From contig CAWIJL010000013.1 of the NCBI GenBank assembly GCA_963836405.1, forward strand, positions 1 through 64,000: a stretch of 64,000 bases of DNA, read 5' to 3'. This stretch comes from CAWIJJ01 sp963836405 (GTDB taxonomy: Bacteria; Acidobacteriota; Terriglobia; Bryobacterales; Bryobacteraceae). The notes under the pieces were generated by a model that ran no database searches, had not been told where the DNA came from, and saw only the letters and a program-made list of their open reading frames with translations. Position 1 is the first letter of the stretch. Each line of letters starts with the position of its first letter. Shown piece by piece: positions 15,172-23,394 of the stretch. A program made the translations under genes and the position numbers.

Positions 15172-17348
15172 CGTGCGACCTCCATTTTGATCGGCTTGAG
15201 ATTCAATCTATGATTGACGAGCGCGTTGCTGGCCAGCAGTTTTTCCAGCGCGCCGTTGGCGACGGCCGCGCGCAACCGGTTCTGGGCGTCGGTTTCGAGC
15301 AGCGGCAGTAAGAGTTCCCGAGTCCCGGCCGGCGTCGCCGTCTCCAGGTATTCGAAAGCGGTTTCCTTGATCTGGACGTCGTCCGTGTGGAGGGCGCGGA
15401 ACGCAATTCGCACGGCCTCGGCGGGCAGCACCAGCGCGAGCAGGGTAAAGAGATGTTCGAGATTGCGGTCCGCGCGGTCCAGCATCTCTTCGTCGAAGAA
15501 CCACGCCTTTTCCTGAGGACGGCGGGAATCGAGCAGGTAGTGGGTGTTCCGCATCGACCGTTGCAGGGACAACTCGCGGTTCACGGCCGCCCATACACGC
15601 TCAGGGGCCGGGCTGAGACCCGCATGGTCTTTAAGGAGCAGTGCAAGTGCGCGGCCGGCATAGAAACGAACTTCGAATCGAGGATCCTCCAGCGCCGCGA
15701 ACAAGCCGTCAACCGACCGCGCCGACGGTAAGTAAGCCAGCACTCTCGGCAAACGGCGGCGGATGACGAAATCCCGGGTGGTATCTAGCAAAGCGTCGAC
15801 GAGCATACCCGTGATCTTCCCGCCCATGCGGGTCAGCGCATCGCGGGCGCCAGGCATGGCTTCGTCCCAGGCCAAAAGATCGATCGCGAGCGGGGCCAGA
15901 GCATAATTTTCGGGGCCTAGCTCGCCTTCGGCTCGAATCACGCGCGCCGCGTCGCCGGAGCGAAGATCGGCCGCCCACCGTAGGAACGGATCGTTGCAGG
16001 GCGCCGCCGGCTGGCGCTGTTCGTGCGCCGCCGGAGGTTCCACCGCGAACGGCGCGAGCCCCATCTCAACGGACCGCATCAGAACGGAATGTGTGGCGGC
16101 GTCTTCGACCAGGGACGGGTCAAGCTCGACGGCGCGGTCGACGAGGCTCTTCTCGAGCGAACGCAGGTATCCGCCGCGGAGGCGCGCAGCGAGGACCATG
16201 GCGATCGCCGAAATGCCGCCGGCCAGCGCGAGGATCGGGCCGTAACGTCCCGGGGCGAGCACGAGCATGAGGCTGACGCCGGCCGATCCGACGGCGTCTC
16301 CGGCGCGGTCCGCCCCGACGTCGATCAGCGACTTCACTGCTCGCTTCTCCCCAGGCGGTATCGGGGTGTAGAACAACTCGTAAGCCGTCCGGTAGAACGA
16401 TCCGCGCACTAGAATCTCAAGGCCGCGAATCCCGCCGAGCGTTGGGAACCCGGGGAGCAACAACCCCGCGAGGCCGCCCAGCCCGATGGAAACAGGCAGC
16501 GTTCCGGCGGTGGCAGCCAGGCCCGCGTGTTTCACGCAGAAACGTGCCAGGAGCGTTTGGGCGAGAAACGTCAAGAGGCTGGTTGCCGTGTAATAGACGC
16601 TGAAGAACCGGAGCAGCGTCGCGCCGTGTCCGAACGTGTGCGTGGCCTGCGACTTGAACACGAAATCCAGCAACGCGGCTCCAGACGACGCCAGCACGAC
16701 GAGACCGGCCAAGGTGAGCAGAAACGGGTAGCGTTGCACCGCATCGATAGCGCTCGTCGCCTGCGCCCGCTCTTGCGGGTGACGGCCGGCAAAGCGCCCG
16801 ACCCGCCACGTCAGGCACGCGCAGGCCAGGTGCAGTGCGGCGAGCAGCAGCACCACCTCCCGCGCTCCAGCCAAGGCGGCCACGCGCTCGGCGAGGAGTC
16901 CTCCGCAGAGGCCGCCCACGGTTCCCATCCCGCTGATCCTCGCGAACGACTGTTTTGCCGAACGCGAATCGAACGACTCGTTCATCAGCGACCAAAATCC
17001 GGAAATCAGCACCGCGCCGAACGCGACCATGTGAAGATAGATCGCGCAGGCCGCCAGTCGCGTGTTCCAGCCAAGCAGCAGCCACTCCGCGAATTGAAGT
17101 GCGCTGCTCAGAATGAATGACAGCGGCAGCACCCGCTGCGGGCCCGACCGTACCAGAATCCGGCTTCCCGCAATGCTGGCTGCGATTGAGACGATGGCCG
17201 CCACGGTGACCATCGCGGGCAGATTGGTGCTTGAGAACTGCGATAGGAAAATGGCGTCGCGCGACGCCTTGCCGGCAACATGGTGCGCCATCAGCAAGCC
17301 CGAAACCGCCATCGCCATGGTAGATCGGGTTCGAGCGTTGCCGCTCAT
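15168..17348 (-). CDS. MFS/Npt-like transporter fused to a HEAT-like C-terminal domain
   Basis: 726 residues. Residues about 1-410 carry 10-12 hydrophobic spans, related in style to the Npt-type neighbour (ASRDAIFLSQFSSTNLPAMV). From about 440 onward the protein is soluble and helical with HEAT-like repeats (RDFVIRRRLPRVLAYLPS, DPRFEVRFYAGRALALLL, DDVQIKETAFEYLETATPAG). The repeats may bind a partner at the inner face. ATG 17348 overlaps the kinase stop in TGATG. Adjacent to a similar transporter and a membrane kinase, it may be regulated by phosphorylation; that is inference. Confidence 0.8.
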   Translation of the reverse strand: MSGNARTRSTMAMAVSGLLMAHHVAGKASRDAIFLSQFSSTNLPAMVTVAAIVSIAASIAGSRILVRSGPQRVLPLSFILSSALQFAEWLLLGWNTRLAACAIYLHMVAFGAVLISGFWSLMNESFDSRSAKQSFARISGMGTVGGLCGGLLAERVAALAGAREVVLLLAALHLACACLTWRVGRFAGRHPQERAQATSAIDAVQRYPFLLTLAGLVVLASSGAALLDFVFKSQATHTFGHGATLLRFFSVYYTATSLLTFLAQTLLARFCVKHAGLAATAGTLPVSIGLGGLAGLLLPGFPTLGGIRGLEILVRGSFYRTAYELFYTPIPPGEKRAVKSLIDVGADRAGDAVGSAGVSLMLVLAPGRYGPILALAGGISAIAMVLAARLRGGYLRSLEKSLVDRAVELDPSLVEDAATHSVLMRSVEMGLAPFAVEPPAAHEQRQPAAPCNDPFLRWAADLRSGDAARVIRAEGELGPENYALAPLAIDLLAWDEAMPGARDALTRMGGKITGMLVDALLDTTRDFVIRRRLPRVLAYLPSARSVDGLFAALEDPRFEVRFYAGRALALLLKDHAGLSPAPERVWAAVNRELSLQRSMRNTHYLLDSRRPQEKAWFFDEEMLDRADRNLEHLFTLLALVLPAEAVRIAFRALHTDDVQIKETAFEYLETATPAGTRELLLPLLETDAQNRLRAAVANGALEKLLASNALVNHRLNLKPIKMEVAR

Positions 17349-18967
17349 CACGACGCCCTTCGAGGCTGTTCGGGCCGGTGCAATTCCCACCAGCGAATCG
17401 CGTCGGTGGCAGTCCAGGGGGCGAAGCCCTCACAACTGTCCAGCATCGCCCGAAGCTCGGCCACAGACTGCGGACGGTTCTCGCGGCTCTTTTCCAGACA
17501 AGCCATCACCACGCGGTCGAGGGATTGCGGAACCGGCAACTCCGAGCGCATAGACGGCGCCTCGGGTTGTTCCGTGAGGTGCGAGACGGCCATGGCCAAG
17601 GCGTCCGGCTTATTGAAGACTACGGAGCCGGTCAGCATGAAGTAACTGAGACAGCCGAGCCCGTAGATATCGGCGCGTGCGTCGATCTCTTCGCCACGCA
17701 CCTGTTCCGGCGACATGAAGGCCGGGGTTCCACTCGTCCGGTCGCCGGTGAGCACTGTCTGGGTCGCGCCGGCCAGATTTTTGACGAGTCCGAAGTCCAG
17801 CACCTTGACGAAGTCGGCGCTTTTGCCCAGGCGGCAGACGAACACGTTACTGCCCTTGATGTCGCGATGCACCAGTCCGGCGTCGTGCGCCTCCTCGAGC
17901 GAGTCGCACACCTGCCGCAACAGCCACACGACGCGGCCCGCCGGCTGCGGCCCATATCGATTGACGAGGACTTCCGCATCCAAACCCTGCAGATACTCCA
18001 TCACGTAATATAGGGAGCCATTCTCCGCCAGCCCGTAATCGTAGATCTCTACCGTGTGGGGCGAACGCAGCGATGCGATCGCCTGCGCTTCCGACTCGAA
18101 GCGCCGCTGGAGATGCCGGCGCTCGGAGTGGCCGGCGTTCTCCAAAAGTCCGGCCGAGACCAGTTTCACGGCCGCGTCGCGGCGAAGAAGCCGATGGCGG
18201 GCAAGCCACACCTCTCCCATGCCGCCGCGCCCGACGAGTTTTTCCAGATGATAGTTGCCGAAGTCCTGAGACCGGCTCAAATCTTCGTGCAGTTGGTGCA
18301 TTCGCGTGCTGATGAAAGGCGTCCATCCGGCAATGAGGAAGGGCCCCAGCGAATGGATCACCAGGCGATTCCACGGCAATGCGGGGTACTCAAGAATCCG
18401 CGCCGTCACGAGATGCGCAACGGGAATGACCGCGGCCGACACGATGGCGGCCGTGACGCTTTTCCATGGTTTGTTGGGAATGATGACCACGCATAGGGCG
18501 AGCCATGTCGCTACCGCCGTCGATCCCCGAATTGGCGTATCGGGCCACGGCATGGCGTTTTCCATGAAGGCGAGCGTGCACGCCCCGGCGACCTCGAAGA
18601 CCAGGCCGAGGTCCAGCAAATTCTGCGCACTGACGAGTTCGGAGCGCTGCAGCGCCGCCAGGCCGATTCCAGCCAGAACCAGGAACAGAGCGCTCAGACG
18701 AAACAGCGGACTCTGTTGCGCCGCGGCCATCTCGGGCTGTAGCGCCGGCTGCAATACAGCGACTCCCACCACCGTTACGGCGGTGACGATGGCCAGAATG
18801 CCGATGCGCTGGGCTCCCTGCTTCGCTACCGCATCGGCAATCCGGACGTGGGTTTGGGAGTTGCTCCCGACAAACGCGTGCGGGCCGCATTTCAGGACGT
18901 TGCCGGCGGGCTCGAGGCTCGCGCGTAGGGCTCCGGAATCAGTCTGCGTGGTGGATTGCATAGCCAT
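17348..18967 (-). CDS. Membrane Ser/Thr protein kinase (N-terminal membrane domain)
   Basis: 539 residues. Residues about 45-235 contain about six membrane spans. The C-terminal Hanks-type kinase has the glycine loop VGRGGMGEVWLARH, the VAIK-type lysine in DAAVKLV, catalytic HRDIKGSNVFV, DFG in VLDFGLVK, and SPEQVRG/DIYGLGC of the C-lobe. The layout is inverted relative to PknB-type kinases, whose sensor part is C-terminal. Start 18967 overlaps the previous stop in TGATGG; an upstream extension of 120 codons is only an open shadow. Targets are unknown; the neighbouring envelope proteins and transporters are candidates. Confidence 0.9.
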   Translation of the reverse strand: MAMQSTTQTDSGALRASLEPAGNVLKCGPHAFVGSNSQTHVRIADAVAKQGAQRIGILAIVTAVTVVGVAVLQPALQPEMAAAQQSPLFRLSALFLVLAGIGLAALQRSELVSAQNLLDLGLVFEVAGACTLAFMENAMPWPDTPIRGSTAVATWLALCVVIIPNKPWKSVTAAIVSAAVIPVAHLVTARILEYPALPWNRLVIHSLGPFLIAGWTPFISTRMHQLHEDLSRSQDFGNYHLEKLVGRGGMGEVWLARHRLLRRDAAVKLVSAGLLENAGHSERRHLQRRFESEAQAIASLRSPHTVEIYDYGLAENGSLYYVMEYLQGLDAEVLVNRYGPQPAGRVVWLLRQVCDSLEEAHDAGLVHRDIKGSNVFVCRLGKSADFVKVLDFGLVKNLAGATQTVLTGDRTSGTPAFMSPEQVRGEEIDARADIYGLGCLSYFMLTGSVVFNKPDALAMAVSHLTEQPEAPSMRSELPVPQSLDRVVMACLEKSRENRPQSVAELRAMLDSCEGFAPWTATDAIRWWELHRPEQPRRAS

Positions 18968-20622
18968 CAGCGGTCGATTCCGACCACCTCCGGTCCGCTC
19001 AGACCACGCCGCAGGTACACCGCGACCCGATCGTCTCCCGGCTGGTTTCCCGCGGGCTGGATCGTCGCTGCCAGGTACTGCGTAACACTGCGGAAGGCGG
19101 GAACCTGACTGCCGGTGGCGTCCGGTAGCGGAGTGGCCTGGCCGTTGCCGTCCCAACTCGCCCAACGAATTGAGTATTCGCGCCCTTTTCCGGCGGCCAG
19201 GCGAGCACCGAGGTCTTCGAACGTCAGCTTCCCATCCACGACGCGAAACTTGTCCAGCGGCAGAATTTCCGAGAACCAGGCCTGAGCGATCTTGTCCCGG
19301 CGCTTGATCAGGCAGTCGGCCATCCACTCGGCCGCGTGCTGATCGCTGTACTCTCCGGTCTCGACCAGCGCGCGTATCTCGGCGTCGCTGAAAGCAGCCA
19401 CCTGCTTGGCAGCCCAGAAGGCATCCTCCCTATCCATCATCATGAATGCGGAATTGGGAACTTCCGGCCGCCATTTGAGCGGCTCGAACGACTCGGCATC
19501 GAACAATCCTACACCCCTCAACTTGGGGTACTCGGACCGCTGCCAGCGCGGGACGTAGAAGCCTAGACTAATGGCTCGCGCAAACGCCTCTTTGTGCGTG
19601 ATCGTGTACTGGTGCCCGATCCATGGTTCCTTCGGACGGTCGCCACGGCTGCCGAGTATGGAGCCGAAGTCGATCAGATAGTGCTTTACGTATTTGCGGC
19701 CATCCTCCGTTACGAGGAGGTCCATCGTATTGATCTGACTTGTGTCATGGTGATTCACCCATGCGGCGAAGACGGCCAGACCGCGCAACACTCGACGTTG
19801 CTCATGCGGGATCGTATCGTTCGGGTCGTCACTCCTGGTGCCGCGGTAGTTGAACGGACCCACCACCTGGCCCGCGAGCCACCGGCTGGCCAGCGCACGG
19901 TACGTGCCATCGGCCAACTTCGCCTGCCCCTGCAAAAGTTCGTCGACCATCTGCGCGGTGAGCGGAATCTTCTTCCCGCTCGGATTGCGGTACATTACAC
20001 CTTCGGTAATTTGCAGTTGCTCACGGCGGAAATGGACGATATAATTTTCCGGCGTATTGTAACCGAGGGCGTAAAATAACTTGCTGCCGATTACGTCCGA
20101 CGCGGAGCACAACTCGGGATATTGCGGTGGGTCGAACTTCAGCACATATCGATTCTTCTGGCCGTCTTCGATGACAAACCCAGGCGTTATGCCGTCGCTC
20201 TTGGCCGAGGTGATGCGCCACGCGCCGCCGGGATCAGGCGGCGTGGTGTTGCCGGGTCCGCGCTGGAGGTCGGCTATCGACATCCGGTGGAATGCATGCC
20301 GGTTCGTGTACCAGGCGCTGTCAGGAAGCTCGCCCAGAGTATTCACGTCGAGCGCGGGCTGAGGCGCATGTTTGGCGAGCTTGCCTTCGCGGCGAGGAGC
20401 CGCATAGGAGCTTTCCAGGAAGTCGTAGATGTGGTCGACGCTTCGGGTTGCCACGCCGCTCACTGGCCGGGGCGCCGGTTCCCGCAAGATTGGGTCATCG
20501 GGATAGAATTTCCTGCCATTTTCCGCCGCGACCGCTTGTTGACCCAACGTTGCTGCCACCGCAATTGCGGCAACCCAAAGAGCGTTGCGCATGGTTATTA
20601 GAGAGTGTTTACGCGAAACCAT
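18967..20622 (-). CDS. Exported protein with kinase-like motifs (unknown function)
   Basis: 551 residues. Signal peptide after a short basic start (MRNALWVAAIAVAATLGQ). Features recalling a protein-kinase/HipA-like fold: RYVLKFDPP with a lysine on a strand, SASDVIGSKLFYALGYNTP, NHHDTSQINTMDLLV and YLIDFGSILGSRG, which looks like a DFG metal site. If right, it would be a secreted or periplasmic kinase-like enzyme; no domain match can be run here. The start at 20622 overlaps the Omp85-type gene by 25 bp and has AAGGA upstream; ATG 20592 is the alternative. Sits between an outer-membrane barrel and a cytoplasmic kinase. Confidence 0.7.
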   Translation of the reverse strand: MVSRKHSLITMRNALWVAAIAVAATLGQQAVAAENGRKFYPDDPILREPAPRPVSGVATRSVDHIYDFLESSYAAPRREGKLAKHAPQPALDVNTLGELPDSAWYTNRHAFHRMSIADLQRGPGNTTPPDPGGAWRITSAKSDGITPGFVIEDGQKNRYVLKFDPPQYPELCSASDVIGSKLFYALGYNTPENYIVHFRREQLQITEGVMYRNPSGKKIPLTAQMVDELLQGQAKLADGTYRALASRWLAGQVVGPFNYRGTRSDDPNDTIPHEQRRVLRGLAVFAAWVNHHDTSQINTMDLLVTEDGRKYVKHYLIDFGSILGSRGDRPKEPWIGHQYTITHKEAFARAISLGFYVPRWQRSEYPKLRGVGLFDAESFEPLKWRPEVPNSAFMMMDREDAFWAAKQVAAFSDAEIRALVETGEYSDQHAAEWMADCLIKRRDKIAQAWFSEILPLDKFRVVDGKLTFEDLGARLAAGKGREYSIRWASWDGNGQATPLPDATGSQVPAFRSVTQYLAATIQPAGNQPGDDRVAVYLRRGLSGPEVVGIDR

Positions 20623-21815
20623 ATTTGAAATCCTTCGTGGCTGAAGCCTGTATCTAAGCTGAATGCCGGTCGTGCTGTCCTATTTTTGAAGCGGACGCTG
20701 AAACCCACGTCGCTTTGGAGTTTGTGCAAGTTCCACTGCTCCCAACGCTGGAAGACTTTTCCCGCGTCGACAAAGGCGGCCATATCCAGCGTGGGAGTAC
20801 AAAACCAACGGTACTCGCCGTTCACCATGACCGAGTTGTCGCCGTAAAAGCGGTTGAAGCGATAGCCGCGTAGCGTATTCGCCCCGCCCAGTGTGGGTTG
20901 CAGATAGAAGGGAACGAGTTGTCCGTTACCGGCTGTGGTCAACGAGGATGCTCCATGCACGGAAAAAACCCGCGTCCCATTGAATAGGGGGAGATACTGC
21001 GCGGCGTCCAGATCCAGCCGTAGAAAGCTGTACGCGCCGAGATTCCTGTCCAGGTAGCGGACGTACTGCGCCGAATACTTGCCGCCCTTCGTTGGATAGG
21101 CAGCCTGGTCGCGCCAGTCGTATTCGACGAAGCCCCCGCCCCGCCAGAAATTTGTCTGCCGGTCGATGCCGGGGGCAGTATTCGTAGCGAACTGCCGCTC
21201 GCTCGATATGTATTGAGACGAGTGTCCAGGGCCGACGTTATTGGTCAGGTAGGAGCCGATGAGGCCGGAGCGCAGGCCCTTGTACACGCGAACCGCGGGA
21301 CGCAGTTCCAGATTCGTGTCTTCCAATCGGTAATCGCTGCGCCCCGTTTTCCGTGAATCCGGCCCGCTGCCGTAATATGCCATTTCCGAGATGTTCCGGT
21401 GGGCAGCACTGAAATCGAGAGATACGCGGTCGCCAAAGAGGTTCGGCAGTGAGAGGTCTGTCCGGCCCACATAAGACCGGTTGATGGAAGCACGCGCCTC
21501 TACGGAGAAGTTCAGGCGGCCGTTCCAGAGCTCTGTTCGAGTGTATTGCGGTCCGGCGGCAAAGCCGGCGCCAGGCATCACGTTGCCGAATCCCACGGAC
21601 AGTCCGCCGCTCTCGTCCGTGATCAGACGATACGGCCGGCTATTCTCGATCGATACGAGCCGCCTCTCCAGCTTCGGCGCCGTTTCCGGCGTCAGGTTGG
21701 CTTCCTTCTCAGTGCGCGCCGCCTCGATCAGGCTGGTGCGCGATTCCGTTTGCCCGTAGACAAGTCCCCATGCTCCCAGGCACAGGGCTATTAGTTGTTT
21801 GGATGCTTTCTGCAT
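20598..21815 (-). CDS. Omp85/BamA-type outer-membrane beta-barrel (surface antigen domain)
   Basis: 405 residues with signal peptide MQKASKQLIALCLGAWGLVYGQ. Amphipathic strands follow, with the hallmark GGANTLRGYRFNRFYG, equivalent to the conserved (V/I)RG(F/Y) motif of the Omp85 superfamily strand/loop 6, and a final barrel strand ending in a hydrophobic residue. Only a very short region precedes the barrel, so POTRA domains are lacking. This resembles the short Bac_surface_Ag proteins rather than true BamA. Likely an outer-membrane export or lipid-handling barrel. Start 21815 is the first Met before the signal peptide; the frame is open 10 codons further. Confidence 0.82.
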   Translation of the reverse strand: MQKASKQLIALCLGAWGLVYGQTESRTSLIEAARTEKEANLTPETAPKLERRLVSIENSRPYRLITDESGGLSVGFGNVMPGAGFAAGPQYTRTELWNGRLNFSVEARASINRSYVGRTDLSLPNLFGDRVSLDFSAAHRNISEMAYYGSGPDSRKTGRSDYRLEDTNLELRPAVRVYKGLRSGLIGSYLTNNVGPGHSSQYISSERQFATNTAPGIDRQTNFWRGGGFVEYDWRDQAAYPTKGGKYSAQYVRYLDRNLGAYSFLRLDLDAAQYLPLFNGTRVFSVHGASSLTTAGNGQLVPFYLQPTLGGANTLRGYRFNRFYGDNSVMVNGEYRWFCTPTLDMAAFVDAGKVFQRWEQWNLHKLQSDVGFSVRFKNRTARPAFSLDTGFSHEGFQIWFRVNTL

Positions 21816-21858
21816 TGGTTTAACCCTTTCCCGCATTCGACTCACGTTCCTTGTCGAA

Positions 21859-23379
21859 TTAATACTTGTCGCGTGCCGGTAACGGTTTCGAATCGCTTGC
21901 TGCGTCTCGATCGATACCGGAGACGGACGGTCCGTCTTCGAGGTCTGGTTCGATATAGAGAAACCTGCCGTGCCGCTCGACTTGCAGAACGACGGGCTTT
22001 CGGCCTTTCGCTTCCTGAGCCGCCTTGCGCAACTCCTGAATGTTGAGAATCGGCATGCCGTTCATTGCGGCGATTACGTCACCGGGCGCCAGGCCAGCCC
22101 TGTCCTCGTCACCTGCGCCAGTGGTCGCCGCCACGTAGACGCCCGTGCTCGACCGCAGGCCGATCCCAAGGGCGAGCGTGGGGTTTAAGGTCTTGCCGAA
22201 AATGCCCAACTCGGAAATGAGGCTTTCGCGCGGATCGATCGAGGCAAATTTGTAGTCCCGATCATCCACGGCAACTGCCGGGACCTTGAACTCAAGCGTC
22301 TCCTGCCCGCGTAAAACCGTCACATCCAACGGAACAGCAGGATCGTGCAAATACATCATCGCGTTGTAGTAGGGTAAGGCCGAAATGGAAGCGCCATCGA
22401 CAGCGGTGAGAATATCCCGCGGCCGAAGCCCGGATCTCTGTGCCGGGCTACCAGGCAGGACGTCGGAGATCATGACGCCATATCCCCGGCTCAGGTCGAG
22501 GCCCTGAGCGAGTCCCGGCGTAAGGGTCTGTACAAGGACTCCGACCAGGCTTTGCCGAACCACACCACGCGTTCGCAGTTGATCGTACACGTAGCGCACG
22601 ACGGCCGCCGGCACAGCGAATCCGAGACCCTGATTACGGCCGTTCTCGCCCATCAGGAAGGTATTGATTCCGATCAGTTCGCCTTCAACGTCCAGCAGTG
22701 GACCGCCGCTGTTTCCGGGATTGATCGCGGCATCCGTCTGGATATAGAGCATGGGAAAGTCCGGGGTCGGCTGGCGGCCCACGGCGCTGACGATTCCAAT
22801 GGTCATCGTGTTGTCGAGACCCTCGGGGCTGCCGACCGCAAGCACAACCTGTCCCTGGCGAGGTCCTCGCCCTCTCTGTTGGATCGGAATGGTCGGCAGG
22901 CCGGAGGCCTCTATCTTGAGGAGCGCGATATCGGTTTCGCGATTCGCGCCCACAACGACCGCATCCAGCACCTGCCGTTTTCCAACAGGCTCGCGATTCG
23001 CGTCCACGATGACGGCATCCAACTCTTGCCGCTTTCCGGGCAGTGCCACTCCGTCTTGTGAATGGTCCGGTTTCGGGGTTAGCATGACGCGGATACGACG
23101 CGCGTTGTGGACTACGTGTTCATTGGTGATGATGTATCCCGAGGCATCCACGATGACACCCGAGCCGACAACCCGGCAAGACTTAAGGCTCGCGCCATCA
23201 TCACCGTTGGCTGGCGCCGAAGGGCACCATGCCGAAACCTGAACCTGCACGACTGCCGGCCCTACCGTGCCGGCCAATCGCTCCAGGGCGCCACTGAACT
23301 GCGTGAGTCCGTTCGTCCGGTCGTCGCTTGCGGCCAGCCCACAGGAGACCACAAAAACAATGATTAGAAATCGCCGCAC
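21859..23379 (-). CDS. DegP/HtrA-type periplasmic serine protease with two PDZ domains
   Basis: About 506 residues: signal peptide, trypsin-like domain with His in TNEHVVH, Asp in RETDIALLKI and Ser in GNSGGPLLD, then two PDZ-like regions (GYGVMISDVLPGSPAQRSGLRPRDIL and GVYVAATTGAGDEDRAGLAPGDVI, each given in part). Between His and Asp there is a tandem repeat of 17 residues (GKRQELDAVIVDANREP / GKRQVLDAVVVGANRET). Start: GTG 23379 has AGGAGG 4 bp upstream; ATG 23394 would place that ribosome site inside the gene. It follows the RND-TolC fusion stop directly and probably handles envelope protein quality. Confidence 0.9.
   Translation of the reverse strand: MRRFLIIVFVVSCGLAASDDRTNGLTQFSGALERLAGTVGPAVVQVQVSAWCPSAPANGDDGASLKSCRVVGSGVIVDASGYIITNEHVVHNARRIRVMLTPKPDHSQDGVALPGKRQELDAVIVDANREPVGKRQVLDAVVVGANRETDIALLKIEASGLPTIPIQQRGRGPRQGQVVLAVGSPEGLDNTMTIGIVSAVGRQPTPDFPMLYIQTDAAINPGNSGGPLLDVEGELIGINTFLMGENGRNQGLGFAVPAAVVRYVYDQLRTRGVVRQSLVGVLVQTLTPGLAQGLDLSRGYGVMISDVLPGSPAQRSGLRPRDILTAVDGASISALPYYNAMMYLHDPAVPLDVTVLRGQETLEFKVPAVAVDDRDYKFASIDPRESLISELGIFGKTLNPTLALGIGLRSSTGVYVAATTGAGDEDRAGLAPGDVIAAMNGMPILNIQELRKAAQEAKGRKPVVLQVERHGRFLYIEPDLEDGPSVSGIDRDAASDSKPLPARDKY
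22938..23038 (-). repeat. 51-bp tandem duplication inside the HtrA-type gene
   Basis: Two neighbouring copies encode 17-residue units between catalytic His and Asp. The copies differ at scattered positions, so the duplication is not recent. It keeps the reading frame. Confidence 0.75.
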
Positions 23380-23394
23380 GTCGCCTCCTCGCAT

